Source: Pseudomonas mandelii (GTDB lineage: Bacteria; Pseudomonadota; Gammaproteobacteria; Pseudomonadales; Pseudomonadaceae). From it: a stretch of DNA of 64,000 nt. Numbering within the stretch: the stretch's first letter is position 1; each line of letters opens with the position of its first letter. Shown here in pieces: positions 1-8,016 of the stretch. Under the pieces are notes generated by a model that worked only from the letters and a program-made list of their open reading frames with translations, made no database searches and had not been told where the DNA came from. The DNA is taken from NCBI RefSeq assembly GCF_024138395.1, contig NZ_JAMYDU010000015.1, forward strand, positions 62,001 through 126,000. The letters run 5' to 3'. Both the position numbers and the translations under genes were made by a program.

Positions 1-14
1 GATGCTTTGCATTT

Positions 15-35
15 AAAAAAACGGCTCTGTTGCCG
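15..35 (-). terminator. weak candidate terminator of the 60-aa peptide gene
   Basis: Read on the minus strand, a short GC-only stem (32-35 pairing with 22-25) is followed by seven T residues (21-15), about 40 bases past the stop of the small gene at 76. The stem is only four base pairs, so this is a weak call. Confidence 0.3.
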
Positions 36-75
36 GCACCGAACAATCGCAAGTGCGCTCGTTGGTCTACGGGTA

Positions 76-258
76 TTAAAAATTTCTGAAGATTTCGCCG
101 AAGTGGGCAAGTGGATAATTGGGCTGAGAGCTAGCCACAAGGCTTGAAATTGCTGAACCCCACGCGCCAAAGGAACCTATGGAGTAGAAGCAATAGATTG
201 AATAGACGGCGACTGAGATCAGCGTCACGGCCAGGCAGGAAAAAAGGAATGGGCGCAT
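76..258 (-). CDS. small single-pass membrane peptide, paralogue of 7703-7849
   Basis: Sixty residues starting MRPFLF with a hydrophobic N-terminal segment (about residues 4-25), consistent with one membrane helix or an uncleaved signal, then a short polar tail ending in FRNF. A strong Shine-Dalgarno (GGAGG seven bases before the ATG) supports translation. The gene has a paralogue at 7703-7849: both begin MR-FLF, share the LIS motif near residues 14-15 and end in a similar aromatic tail. The promoter regions of the two are also conserved at identical distances. Function is unknown; a small membrane peptide acting with, or regulated like, the neighbouring efflux system is an inference only. Database annotation may have missed it because of its size. 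Confidence 0.6.
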   Translation of the reverse strand: MRPFLFSCLAVTLISVAVYSIYCFYSIGSFGAWGSAISSLVASSQPNYPLAHFGEIFRNF

Positions 259-297
259 CGAAAACCTCCGTCATTCGGCTGGAGCCAAATGCAGTGT

Positions 298-309
298 CTT
301 TTGTTATTG
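298..309 (-). promoter_or_regulatory. conserved promoter core box of the 60-aa peptide gene
   Basis: The 12-mer CAATAACAAAAG (minus-strand reading) lies 40 bases upstream of the start at 258. The identical 12-mer occurs at 7889-7900, also 40 bases upstream of the paralogous peptide gene, while the surrounding spacer differs. Conservation of sequence and distance suggests a -10-like element or another core promoter element. No good -35 hexamer is visible, which fits an activator-dependent promoter. Confidence 0.5.
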
Positions 310-330
310 AGGGTTCGATTCTGGGCACTG

Positions 331-380
331 GCAGATGCAAAAGCTTTGCAGATCACGCCACAAAATATGCAGATCATGAC
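331..380. promoter_or_regulatory. direct-repeat operator, candidate AraC-family site
   Basis: GCAGATCACGCC (348-359) and GCAGATCATGAC (369-380) are direct repeats whose starts are exactly 21 bp apart, i.e. two helical turns, the usual layout of AraC/XylS-family operators. A third GCAGAT begins at 331. The same arrangement recurs at 7940-7972 with the same 21-bp period and almost the same distance to the paralogous peptide start (about 90 bp). The AraC regulators encoded at 8017 and 9024 are the obvious candidate binders. Confidence 0.5.
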
Positions 381-586
381 TCTCCAGAACGTGCGGACAG
401 GATGATTGTCTGGCTGCTAGGTGCACGGTTGAGAGCATGGTGAAATGAGGCGAAAGATTTCCTGAGGCTTCATGTGAGCGGATAGTGTTTCAAATGATTT
501 ATTTATCTCCTGTTCCGTGGTTTTCGTTGCAGTAATGAGCTTTTCCTGCACAATTCTGGCCATTGAAATTGATCTGAGACCTCCTG

Positions 587-1192
587 ATGTCCCTGACTCC
601 CCAAGACGAAAGACTCATCAAGGCGTTGGCCCTGGCCATCGTTGATCGCCCTCGGGCGACGCTCAAGGAACTGGCTGAAGCCGCCGGAGTGAGCAAGGCC
701 ACGTTGCACCGCTTCTGCGGCACCCGTGACAACCTGGTGCAGATGATGGAAAGCCACGGTGAAACTGTGCTCAATCAGATCACCACCACGACCGACTTAT
801 TGCACGGTGAGCCTGTAGAGGCCCTGCGAGGTCTGATCAATGAGCATCTGGCGCATCGTGAAATGCTGGTCTTCCTGCTTTTTCAATATCGCCCCGACAC
901 TTTCGCGGTAAATGGTGAAGGCGACCGTTGGCAGTCTTATGCGGATGCCCTTGATGCATTCTTTCTTCGCGGCCAGCAATTAGGGGCCTTCCGCATCGAT
1001 GTCACCGCGGCGGTCTTCACTGAACTGTTCCTGACCATGATCTTCGGCATGGTCGATGCGGAGCGCCGTGGGCGCGCGGCAAGTGCCAACTCAGCCAATG
1101 TGCTGGAGCAGATGTTCTTGCATGGCGCTGCCGGCGTAGCACGTCCTAAATCATCCCCCTTCTCTCCTCCAAAAAAGAGCCCCGCGACCTGA
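587..1192 (+). CDS. TetR-family transcriptional regulator
   Basis: A 201-aa TetR-like regulator. The N-terminal helix-turn-helix is visible around residues 20-50 (motif LKELAEAAGVSKATLHRFCGTR), followed by an all-helical ligand/dimer domain. It is clearly paralogous to the regulator at 7103-7699 along its whole length, including the C-terminal LEQMFLHGA. It is convergent with the RND efflux operon that ends at 1253, and its last codons overlap the operon's terminator stem. Repression of the nearby efflux operon is plausible from family knowledge; which of the two TetR proteins controls the pump cannot be decided from the sequence. Confidence 0.85.
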   Translation: MSLTPQDERLIKALALAIVDRPRATLKELAEAAGVSKATLHRFCGTRDNLVQMMESHGETVLNQITTTTDLLHGEPVEALRGLINEHLAHREMLVFLLFQYRPDTFAVNGEGDRWQSYADALDAFFLRGQQLGAFRIDVTAAVFTELFLTMIFGMVDAERRGRAASANSANVLEQMFLHGAAGVARPKSSPFSPPKKSPAT

Positions 1193-1206
1193 CGGTCCAC
1201 GGGGCT
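1171..1206 (-). terminator. rho-independent terminator of the efflux operon
   Basis: AGCCCCG (1178-1184) pairs with CGGGGCT (1200-1206); in the minus direction the stem is followed by T6 (1176-1171). It lies 47 bases past the end of the outer-membrane channel gene and overlaps the 3' end of the convergent TetR gene. Confidence 0.8.
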
Positions 1207-1252
1207 AAAAAGCAGGTTGGATGCGCCAACCCAAGGAGCTCTTGCCTGCGTC

Positions 1253-2662
1253 TTATCTGGCCTTTGCTTGCTGTGACCATCCCCCACCCAGCGAGCGGAA
1301 CAGATCGACCAAGGCAATTTGTCGCTGAGTGCTGACCTCGATAAATCCGGTCTCGTTGACGAAGCTGGTGCGCTGGGCGTCGAGGTAACGCAGGTGACTG
1401 TCGATACCGCCTTCATAACGGGCCTTGGCCAGTTTCAACGTCTCGCTGCTGGTGTTGGCCAGCGCGCGCCGGGCGGCTTCTTCCCGGCGCAAGGTGTCGG
1501 TCGCTGCCAGTGCATCGGCCACCTCGCGAAACGCCGTCTGAATCGTGCCCTCATACGCCGCCACCGCAGAGTCCTTGCGAGCTTCGGCCAGGCTCAGCCC
1601 TGCACGGTTGCGGCCGGCATCGAACAACGGCATCGAAAGGTTCGGCACAAAGCTCCAGGACCGTGAGCCACCCTCAAACAAACCGGACATTTGCGCGCTG
1701 GAGGTTCCGAAACTGCCCGTCAGACTGATACGCGGGAAAAACGCCGCACGCGCCGCGCCAATATCGGCATTGCGCGCCTGCAGGCGATGCTCGGCGGCGA
1801 GAATGTCCGGTCGACGTTCAATCAGCGTCGAGGTGGTATCAGGTGCGATGTCCTGAACCAGCATCGGCTCCTTTTGCAACCGTTCGGGAATCGACTTCGC
1901 AGCGTCTTTGGTTCCGAGCAACAGTACCAACGCATTGAAGGCCTGCTGTTTCTGGCGCAGATTGCTTTCCTGTTCTGCGCGCGATTGCTCCACCAGCCCC
2001 AACGCCTCCTGGAAGTCCAGCGCGGTCGCCGCCCCGTTCGAGCGGCGCTGGCTGATCAGGGCGAACGAGTATTCCCGGCTGATCAAGGTTTGTTGCGTCA
2101 GATCCAGGCGACGCCGGGCGCCATCGTGAACCAGATAAGCCTGGCTGACTTCGGCAATCAGGGCGATCTGCGCGGCGCGGGCAGCTTCTTCGGTGGCCAG
2201 GTATTCTTGCAGCGCGGAGTCACTGAGGCTCTTCACTCGACCGAACAGATCAAGTTCGTACTCGGGCAGTGACAGGCCGACCTGATAGTTGCTGACAACC
2301 CCCGATCTGCCGTTGTTGGCCAAGTCCGCCGGCAAGCGCTGGCGATTTCCCGCTGCGTTCGCATTCAAACCCGGTACCTGATCGGCACGCTGGATTCGGT
2401 ATTGCGCACGGGCCTGCTCGATGTCCAGAAGTGTCTGGCGCAGCGAGCGATTGTTGCCCAGTGCGATCACCACCAGGCGGCGCAGGTCCGGATCGACGAT
2501 AAACGTCTGCCACACCAGTTGATTGATCGGGCTGCCCCGCTGCGCGGACTCACCCGCCCAGTTGTCTGCAACCGGCGCAACGGGACGTTCATAAGTGGGC
2601 GCCAGCGAGCAACCGCCCAGGGCCATGGCGATCAGAAGCGTAGAAAGAGCTGAGATACGCAT
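1253..2662 (-). CDS. RND efflux outer-membrane channel lipoprotein (OprM/NodT family)
   Basis: A 469-aa outer-membrane factor that would form the TolC-like exit duct of the tripartite pump encoded upstream. The start at 2662 is preferred because it gives a clean lipoprotein signal (MRISALSTLL, lipobox LGGC at about residues 16-19) and has an AGGAG ribosome site; an earlier in-frame ATG at 2737 would lie inside the transporter gene and add 25 non-signal residues. Two OEP repeats are recognisable, with the conserved PxLNAxA and FPRISLTGSFG stretches. Only 4 bp separate it from the transporter stop at 2667, so it is the last gene of the operon. Confidence 0.92.
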   Translation of the reverse strand: MRISALSTLLIAMALGGCSLAPTYERPVAPVADNWAGESAQRGSPINQLVWQTFIVDPDLRRLVVIALGNNRSLRQTLLDIEQARAQYRIQRADQVPGLNANAAGNRQRLPADLANNGRSGVVSNYQVGLSLPEYELDLFGRVKSLSDSALQEYLATEEAARAAQIALIAEVSQAYLVHDGARRRLDLTQQTLISREYSFALISQRRSNGAATALDFQEALGLVEQSRAEQESNLRQKQQAFNALVLLLGTKDAAKSIPERLQKEPMLVQDIAPDTTSTLIERRPDILAAEHRLQARNADIGAARAAFFPRISLTGSFGTSSAQMSGLFEGGSRSWSFVPNLSMPLFDAGRNRAGLSLAEARKDSAVAAYEGTIQTAFREVADALAATDTLRREEAARRALANTSSETLKLAKARYEGGIDSHLRYLDAQRTSFVNETGFIEVSTQRQIALVDLFRSLGGGWSQQAKAR

Positions 2663-2666
2663 GGAA

Positions 2667-5600
2667 TCACTCCTGGGCCAGGGCTGGTTGTTCAACAGGA
2701 GCCGGTTTGCTGCGCAGCAATGACAGCACCCAGACAAAGCAGACCGGCACGAACAGCACGCCCAGCAACGTCGCGCTGAGCATGCCGCCGATCACGCCGG
2801 TTCCGATCGCACGCTGGCTGGCCGCACCTGCACCGGTCGCCAGCGCCAACGGCACCACGCCGAGGATGAAGGCCATGGAGGTCATGACAATCGGCCGGAA
2901 GCGCAGGCGTGCGGCCTCGATGGCAGCGTCACGCAGGCTATAACCTTTCTCCCACAGTTCTTTGGCGAACTCGACGATGAGGATCGCGTTCTTCGCTGCC
3001 AAACCGATGATGGTGATCAGCCCCACCTTGAAATACACGTCGTTGGGCATGCCGGCGACCATCACCGCGAGTACCGCTCCGATGGCACCGATAGGCACGA
3101 TCAGCATCACGGTCAGGGGAATTGCCCAGCTCTCATAGAGCGCGACCAGCAACAGGAACACCACCAGGATCGCGAGCGCGAACAGTTGCGTCGCCTGACC
3201 GCTGGAGACCTTTTCCTGATACGACAGCCCGGTCCACTCGTAGCTGAAACCCGCCGGCAATTGCGCGGCGATGCGCTCGATTTCCGCCATGGCTTCACCG
3301 GTGCTGTATCCCGGCCCGGCGTCACCGACGATCCTAATCGACGGATAACCGTTGTAGCGCACCAGTTGCACCGGACCTTCTTCCCAATGGGTGGTGACGA
3401 AGGCGCTGAGCGGCACCAGATTGCCCGCGCTGTTATGCACGTAAAGTTTGAGCACGCTTTCCGGGGTCATCCGGTCGCCCTGCTCGGCCTGCACCACCAC
3501 ACGCTGCTGACGGCCGGCGTTGGTGAAGTCGTTGATCACCTCCGAACCGAACGCGGCTGACAATGCACGACTGATCGACTCGAAACTCACACCCAGGGTG
3601 CGGGCCTTGTCACGGTCGATCACCACCCGCAATTGCGGCGACTCGGCCAGGCCTTCCATCATTGCGTAGAGGATTTTCGGGTTGCCGTTGGCCTGCCCTA
3701 GCAACTGATCGCGGGCTGCGATCAATGCTGCGCGGCCCAGGCCGGCGCGATCCTGCAGGCGCAGCGCAAAACCACCGGAGTTGCCCAGGCCATCAATCGG
3801 TGGCGGAGGCACCGCCATCACCGCGCCGTCGTTGGTAACGGCAAATTGCTCGTTCAGCGCCATGACTTCCGCCATGGCCGATTGATCTTCACCACGCAGC
3901 GACCAGTCCTTGAACACCGGGAATGCCAGCGCCGCGTTATCGCCCATCCCGGAAAAACTGAAACCCGACACCAGGAACGTCGACTTGACCGCGTCACGAG
4001 AGGCGAGGAACCGCTCCAGCTGTTCGCCGGTGGCTTCGGTACGAGTACGGGTCGCGCCCGGTGGCAACTGGACGTCGACAATCATGTAGCCCTGGTCCTC
4101 CACGGGCACAAACGACTCCGGCAAGCGCAGGTAGAAGTAACCGAGCATCGCGATGATGCCCACGTACACCAACATCATCCGGCCGGCACGCGACACCAGC
4201 CCGTTGTTCAGGATCGAGTAACGCTCGGTAAGCCGGGCGAAGCCACGGTTGAAGGCGCCGAAGAACCCGCGTTTCTCATTGTGTCCTTGTGGAATCGGCT
4301 TGAGCAGCGTGGCACACAACGCCGGAGTGAACGTCAGCGCCAGGAAGCCCGAGAACAGAATCGACACCGCCAGCGACACCGAGAACTGCTGGTAGATCAC
4401 ACCCACCGAGCCGGACATGAACGCCAGTGGCATGAACACCGCCGACAGCACCAGGGTGATGCCGATGATCGCTCCCGATACTTGTCCCATCGCTTTGACC
4501 GTGGCGTCGACCGGAGACAGCCCCTCCTCGGCCATGATCCGTTCAACGTTCTCCACCACCACGATGGCGTCGTCCACCAGAATGCCGATCGCGAGCACCA
4601 TGCCGAACATGGTCATCATGTTCACCGAGAAGCCCAGCAGATACATCATCAGCAGCGTGCCCAGCAAACACACCGGCACCACAATCGAGGGGATCAACGT
4701 GTAGCGGATATTCTGCAGGAACAAGAACATCACCAGGAATACCAGCACCATCGCCTCGATCAAGGTATGGATCACCTTCTCGATAGCGACATCGACAAAA
4801 CGCGAAGTGTCGTAGGGGACGGAGTATTCCACGTCGTCCGGGAAGTAGGCCGACAGTTCGGCCAGGCGTTCCTTGACGGCCGTCGCGGTCTGGATCGCAT
4901 TGGCGCCGGGGGACAATTGAATCGCCGCCGCTACCGCCGGTCTGCCGTTCAGACGCGAGTTGAAGTTGTAACTCTCCTGGCCGACTTCCACGCGGGCGAC
5001 ATCCGCCAGTTTGACCGTCGAGCCGTCCTCGTTGGCGCGCAGAACGATACGTGCGAATTCTTCCGGATTATCCAGAGTACCTTTCACCGCCAGCGTGGCA
5101 GTCAGTTCCTGCTGGCTGCTGGTCGGCGTACTGCCGAAGCTGCCGGCCGGCACCTGCACATTCTGCCCGCGGATGGCTGTGCTCACGTCGTCGATGGACA
5201 GCCCGTAACCCACCAGTTTCTGCGGGTCGATCCAGACGCGCATGGCTGCTTCAGAGGAGAAGAATTGCAGCTTGCCGACGCCCGGCACCCGGCGCAGTTC
5301 GTTGTTGATGTTGCGTGCGGCATAGTCACCCAGAGCGGTCGTATCGCTGTGCTGGGTGCCTTCCTTGTAATTGAGCGCATAGATCAGCAGGAAACCGGCA
5401 CTGGTCTGCTCCACCTCCAGCCCTTGGGTAAGTACGGCTTGCGGCATACGTGCTTCGGCCTTTTTCAGGCGGTTCTGCACATCCACCTGGGCCAGCTGCG
5501 GATCAGTGCCGGGCTGGAAGGTGACCACGATCTCGGCGATGCCGTTGGAGTTGTTAGTCGACTCAAAATAGAGCAGGTCCTTGGCGCCATTGAGCGACTC

Positions 5601-5798
5601 CTCGATCACGCTGGTGACCGAGTCCACCAACACTTTCGCCGAGGCACCAGGATAGGTAGCCGTTACCCTGATTTGCGGCGGCGCGACATTGGGGTACTGC
5701 GCCACCGGCAGCATCGGGATGACCAGCAGACCGGCCAGAGAGATGAACAACGCCACCACCCAGGCAAAGTTCGGGCGTTTGATGAAAAACTGAGACAT
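2667..5798 (-). CDS. RND multidrug efflux transporter, HAE1 family (inner-membrane pump)
   Basis: A 1043-aa proton-driven drug exporter of the AcrB/MexB type. The N-terminus MSQFFIKRPNFAWVVA is the family's cytoplasmic amphipathic start and first membrane helix. The TM4 motif GILVDDAIVVVENVER carries the paired aspartates used for proton relay. Two large periplasmic loops and a second set of six membrane helices follow, ending near residue 1030. Length matches the family. It lies 27 bp downstream of the adaptor gene and 4 bp upstream of the channel gene. Substrates cannot be told from the sequence; it is not one of the pumps I can name with certainty. Confidence 0.95.
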   Translation of the reverse strand: MSQFFIKRPNFAWVVALFISLAGLLVIPMLPVAQYPNVAPPQIRVTATYPGASAKVLVDSVTSVIEESLNGAKDLLYFESTNNSNGIAEIVVTFQPGTDPQLAQVDVQNRLKKAEARMPQAVLTQGLEVEQTSAGFLLIYALNYKEGTQHSDTTALGDYAARNINNELRRVPGVGKLQFFSSEAAMRVWIDPQKLVGYGLSIDDVSTAIRGQNVQVPAGSFGSTPTSSQQELTATLAVKGTLDNPEEFARIVLRANEDGSTVKLADVARVEVGQESYNFNSRLNGRPAVAAAIQLSPGANAIQTATAVKERLAELSAYFPDDVEYSVPYDTSRFVDVAIEKVIHTLIEAMVLVFLVMFLFLQNIRYTLIPSIVVPVCLLGTLLMMYLLGFSVNMMTMFGMVLAIGILVDDAIVVVENVERIMAEEGLSPVDATVKAMGQVSGAIIGITLVLSAVFMPLAFMSGSVGVIYQQFSVSLAVSILFSGFLALTFTPALCATLLKPIPQGHNEKRGFFGAFNRGFARLTERYSILNNGLVSRAGRMMLVYVGIIAMLGYFYLRLPESFVPVEDQGYMIVDVQLPPGATRTRTEATGEQLERFLASRDAVKSTFLVSGFSFSGMGDNAALAFPVFKDWSLRGEDQSAMAEVMALNEQFAVTNDGAVMAVPPPPIDGLGNSGGFALRLQDRAGLGRAALIAARDQLLGQANGNPKILYAMMEGLAESPQLRVVIDRDKARTLGVSFESISRALSAAFGSEVINDFTNAGRQQRVVVQAEQGDRMTPESVLKLYVHNSAGNLVPLSAFVTTHWEEGPVQLVRYNGYPSIRIVGDAGPGYSTGEAMAEIERIAAQLPAGFSYEWTGLSYQEKVSSGQATQLFALAILVVFLLLVALYESWAIPLTVMLIVPIGAIGAVLAVMVAGMPNDVYFKVGLITIIGLAAKNAILIVEFAKELWEKGYSLRDAAIEAARLRFRPIVMTSMAFILGVVPLALATGAGAASQRAIGTGVIGGMLSATLLGVLFVPVCFVWVLSLLRSKPAPVEQPALAQE

Positions 5799-5825
5799 CG
5801 GGAAATCCTCGCGGCGACTGCGCCC

Positions 5826-6983
5826 TTACTGTTTCGACTCAGGCAACTGAGCCTGGGCGTGGGACTGGCCAGGCGCGACCTTTGCACCCGGTTGCAGGCC
5901 GGCAAGACCGCCGACAATCACTTGATCGCCCGCCTTCAATCCCTCACTGATCTGCCAGCGAGAACCCTGCATGGCACCGGTGACCACATTGCGTGACTTG
6001 ACCCGGTCGTCTGCGCCGACCACCATCACCTGGGCGCCGCCATCGCTGCCGCGTTGCACCGAGCGTTGCGGCACGAGAATGGCCTGGTTGTCAGTGCCTT
6101 GTGGTGTGCGCACACGCACAAACATGCCCGGCAACAGGACGCCATCGGTATTGGCAAACTTGCCGCGCAACGACACCTGGCCGGTGCCACGATCCACCGC
6201 GACATCGGTAAACATCAGCGCACCCTGGCGCTCATAAGCGGTGCCCTCGACACGAATCGACAGCGCCTTGTTGTCGTCGGCGGAGAGTTTTCCGCCCTTG
6301 AGCGATTCGCGCAGACGCAGCGCATCGGCCGCCGACTGCGTGAAATCGACATAGACCGGATCAAGTTGCTGAATCCGCGCCATCAGCGTGGCGTCACCCT
6401 GGCCGACCAGCGCACCTTCGGTCACCAGCGCACGGCCGACGCGTCCGGAAATCGGCGCAGTCACTGAGGCGTAACCCAGGTTCAACCGCGCACTTTGCAA
6501 ATCGGCCTGGGCCGAACGGGTTGCGGCCTGAGCACTGCGCAGGTCTGCCGTGGCACTGTCGAAATCCTGTTGGCTGACCGCCTCGATCTTCACCAGCGGT
6601 TCATAGCGTTTGACCCGCGCCTGTGCCTCATGCACGACAGACTGGGCGCGGGCCAAATCACCCTCGGCGCGCGATAAAGCCGCTTTGAGCGGTGCCGGGT
6701 CGATCTGAAACAGCAGGTCCCCGGCTTTGACGTCAGCGCCCTCTTCAAAACGCTTTTGCATCACGATGCCAGGCACTCGTGCGCGCACTTCAGCGACCCG
6801 CATGGGTTCCACCCTGCCCGGTAGCTCCGAAGTCAGCGCCAGAGGCTCAGTCTTCACTGCCAGCACTTCTACCGGGCGCGCCACTTCGGCGACGCTCGCT
6901 TGTTCATTCGCCGGCCCACACCCGGCCAGCGCAATGGCTGCTGCCAGCGAGCCCGCCATCCCTACTGAACGTAAATTGCCCAT
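5826..6983 (-). CDS. RND efflux periplasmic adaptor (membrane fusion protein) lipoprotein
   Basis: A 385-aa HlyD/AcrA-family adaptor linking the pump to the outer-membrane channel. Residues 1-22 form a lipoprotein signal with lipobox LAGC. The beta-hairpin/lipoyl half-motif is visible near residues 60-100 (VRARVPGIVMQKRF, GDLLFQIDP), a coiled-coil hairpin follows (about 100-170), then the second lipoyl half (VTAPISGRVGR) and a beta-barrel with LPGMFVRVR. It is the first gene of the operon and is divergent from the TetR gene at 7103. Confidence 0.93.
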   Translation of the reverse strand: MGNLRSVGMAGSLAAAIALAGCGPANEQASVAEVARPVEVLAVKTEPLALTSELPGRVEPMRVAEVRARVPGIVMQKRFEEGADVKAGDLLFQIDPAPLKAALSRAEGDLARAQSVVHEAQARVKRYEPLVKIEAVSQQDFDSATADLRSAQAATRSAQADLQSARLNLGYASVTAPISGRVGRALVTEGALVGQGDATLMARIQQLDPVYVDFTQSAADALRLRESLKGGKLSADDNKALSIRVEGTAYERQGALMFTDVAVDRGTGQVSLRGKFANTDGVLLPGMFVRVRTPQGTDNQAILVPQRSVQRGSDGGAQVMVVGADDRVKSRNVVTGAMQGSRWQISEGLKAGDQVIVGGLAGLQPGAKVAPGQSHAQAQLPESKQ

Positions 6984-7037
6984 AACTCACCCAAGGCTTG
7001 ATTGAATTTGGTGCGAATGCTACTTTCGAAACCCTAA

Positions 7038-7062
7038 TGAGTCAAATATGTCTCATATGAGA
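7038..7062. promoter_or_regulatory. candidate TetR operator between efflux operon and tetR
   Basis: A perfect 12-bp palindrome TCTCATATGAGA (7051-7062) lies in the 119-bp divergent intergenic region between the adaptor gene (start 6983) and the TetR gene (start 7103). A partial half-site TGAG..CTCA (7038-7055) overlaps it. Position and symmetry suit an autoregulatory TetR operator controlling both directions. Confidence 0.5.
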
Positions 7063-7102
7063 AATGTGTGAACCTTCTATGAACATCGCTTGAGGCTTGG
7101 TG

Positions 7103-7699
7103 ATGAACCCGATTTCCCATGATGAACACCTGCTCAAGACGCTTACCGTGGCCGTCGTCAGCCGGCCGCGAGCGACGATGAAGGAGCTGGCGCAATTGGC
7201 AGGCGTGAGCAAGGCGACCCTGCACCGCTACTGCGGAACACGGGAAAACCTGGGGCAACGACTGGAGGAATACGCCGAGGGCACGCTCAATCTGATTATC
7301 AGGAGCGCCGGCCTACAGCATCTGGAACCGCTGGACGCACTCCGTCGACTGATCCGGGAACACCTCGCCCGTCGCGAGTTGCTGGCTTTTCTGATGGCGC
7401 AATACCGTCCTGACTTCCTTGACTTCGAACGGGGTGACACACGCTGGCAGTTTTACCTGGAGGCGCTGGATCGGTTCTTCCTGAGAGGCCAGCAAAAAGG
7501 GTTGTTTCGCATCGACATCACCGCGGCCATTTTTACCGAGCTGTTCATCACACTGGTATACGGTCTGGTGGATGCCGAACAGCGCGGGCGTGCCGCCAAC
7601 GCCGATTCGGCACGAACGCTGGAGCAGATGTTCCTGCATGGAGCGCTGTCATGCGGTGAATTTTGCGAGCACTCGCCTGTGCAGGAAACAACGCTTTAG
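7103..7699 (+). CDS. TetR-family regulator, probable local repressor of the efflux operon
   Basis: A 198-aa TetR-like protein with the HTH near residues 17-47 (MKELAQLAGVSKATLHRYCGTR) and a C-terminal LEQMFLHGA shared with the paralogue at 587-1192. The ATG at 7103 is preferred over in-frame TTG 7097 and GTG 7100 because GAGG (7092-7095) is well spaced from it. It is divergent from the adaptor gene across a palindromic operator candidate, the classic arrangement for a local pump repressor. The small peptide gene on the opposite strand ends 3 bp past its stop. Confidence 0.88.
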   Translation: MNPISHDEHLLKTLTVAVVSRPRATMKELAQLAGVSKATLHRYCGTRENLGQRLEEYAEGTLNLIIRSAGLQHLEPLDALRRLIREHLARRELLAFLMAQYRPDFLDFERGDTRWQFYLEALDRFFLRGQQKGLFRIDITAAIFTELFITLVYGLVDAEQRGRAANADSARTLEQMFLHGALSCGEFCEHSPVQETTL

Positions 7700-7702
7700 T
7701 CC

Positions 7703-7849
7703 TCAGAAATGCGTGAACACGTCGCTGATGCTTGCAATGGGTGGGTGATTGGGATGATGAACAACAGTGTGGCTAGCAGGCTGAGGCTGAAAATAAATCG
7801 CACCCGAAATCAGGACGACCACCAGGAAAGCGAACAGGAACCGACGCAT
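7703..7849 (-). CDS. 48-aa membrane peptide, paralogue of 76-258
   Basis: Translated by hand: 48 residues, MRRFLFAFLVVVLISGAIYF followed by a His/Pro-rich tail ending VFTHF. The first 20 residues form one hydrophobic helix. A strong GGAGG lies seven bases upstream of the ATG. It matches the peptide at 76-258 in the N-terminal helix (MR-FLF, L-V-LIS, A-Y) and loosely at the C-terminus. Upstream spacing to the CAATAACAAAAG box (40 bp) and to the 21-bp direct repeats (about 90 bp) is also the same in both copies. Function unknown. Convergent with the TetR gene (3 bp gap) and divergent from the AraC gene at 8017. Confidence 0.6.
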   Translation of the reverse strand: MRRFLFAFLVVVLISGAIYFQPQPASHTVVHHPNHPPIASISDVFTHF

Positions 7850-7888
7850 CGAATACCTCCATCGTCCAGCCTTGGGCGGAACGCAGGT

Positions 7889-7900
7889 CTTTTGTTATTG
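7889..7900 (-). promoter_or_regulatory. conserved promoter core box of the 48-aa peptide gene
   Basis: CAATAACAAAAG on the minus strand, 40 bases upstream of the ATG at 7849; identical in sequence and distance to the box at 298-309. Confidence 0.5.
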
Positions 7901-7939
7901 GTCATTGGAGTCTGGTCGTGGGACGGGAGTAAAAGCTTT

Positions 7940-7972
7940 GCAGATCGCGCCAGAGATTGTGCAAATTCTGCC
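7940..7972. promoter_or_regulatory. direct-repeat operator, candidate AraC-family site
   Basis: GCAGATCGCGCC (7940-7951) and GCAAATTCTGCC (7961-7972) are direct repeats whose starts are 21 bp apart, preceded by AAAAGCTTT as in the copy at 339-347. The site lies between the peptide gene (start 7849) and the AraC gene (start 8017), so it could serve both. Confidence 0.5.
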
Positions 7973-8016
7973 AGCGCACACCCAGCCACACCTTGTGATT
8001 CATTCGAGGGCTTGAG

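Noticed and set aside
144..443. 99-aa plus-strand open frame overlapping the 60-aa peptide gene
   Set aside because: It runs antisense to the better supported peptide and through its promoter; very basic composition, no ribosome site.
3846..5996. 716-aa plus-strand open frame across the RND transporter and adaptor genes
   Set aside because: It is antisense to well-recognised efflux genes, His/Arg-rich with no family motifs, and reflects third-position GC bias of the real genes.
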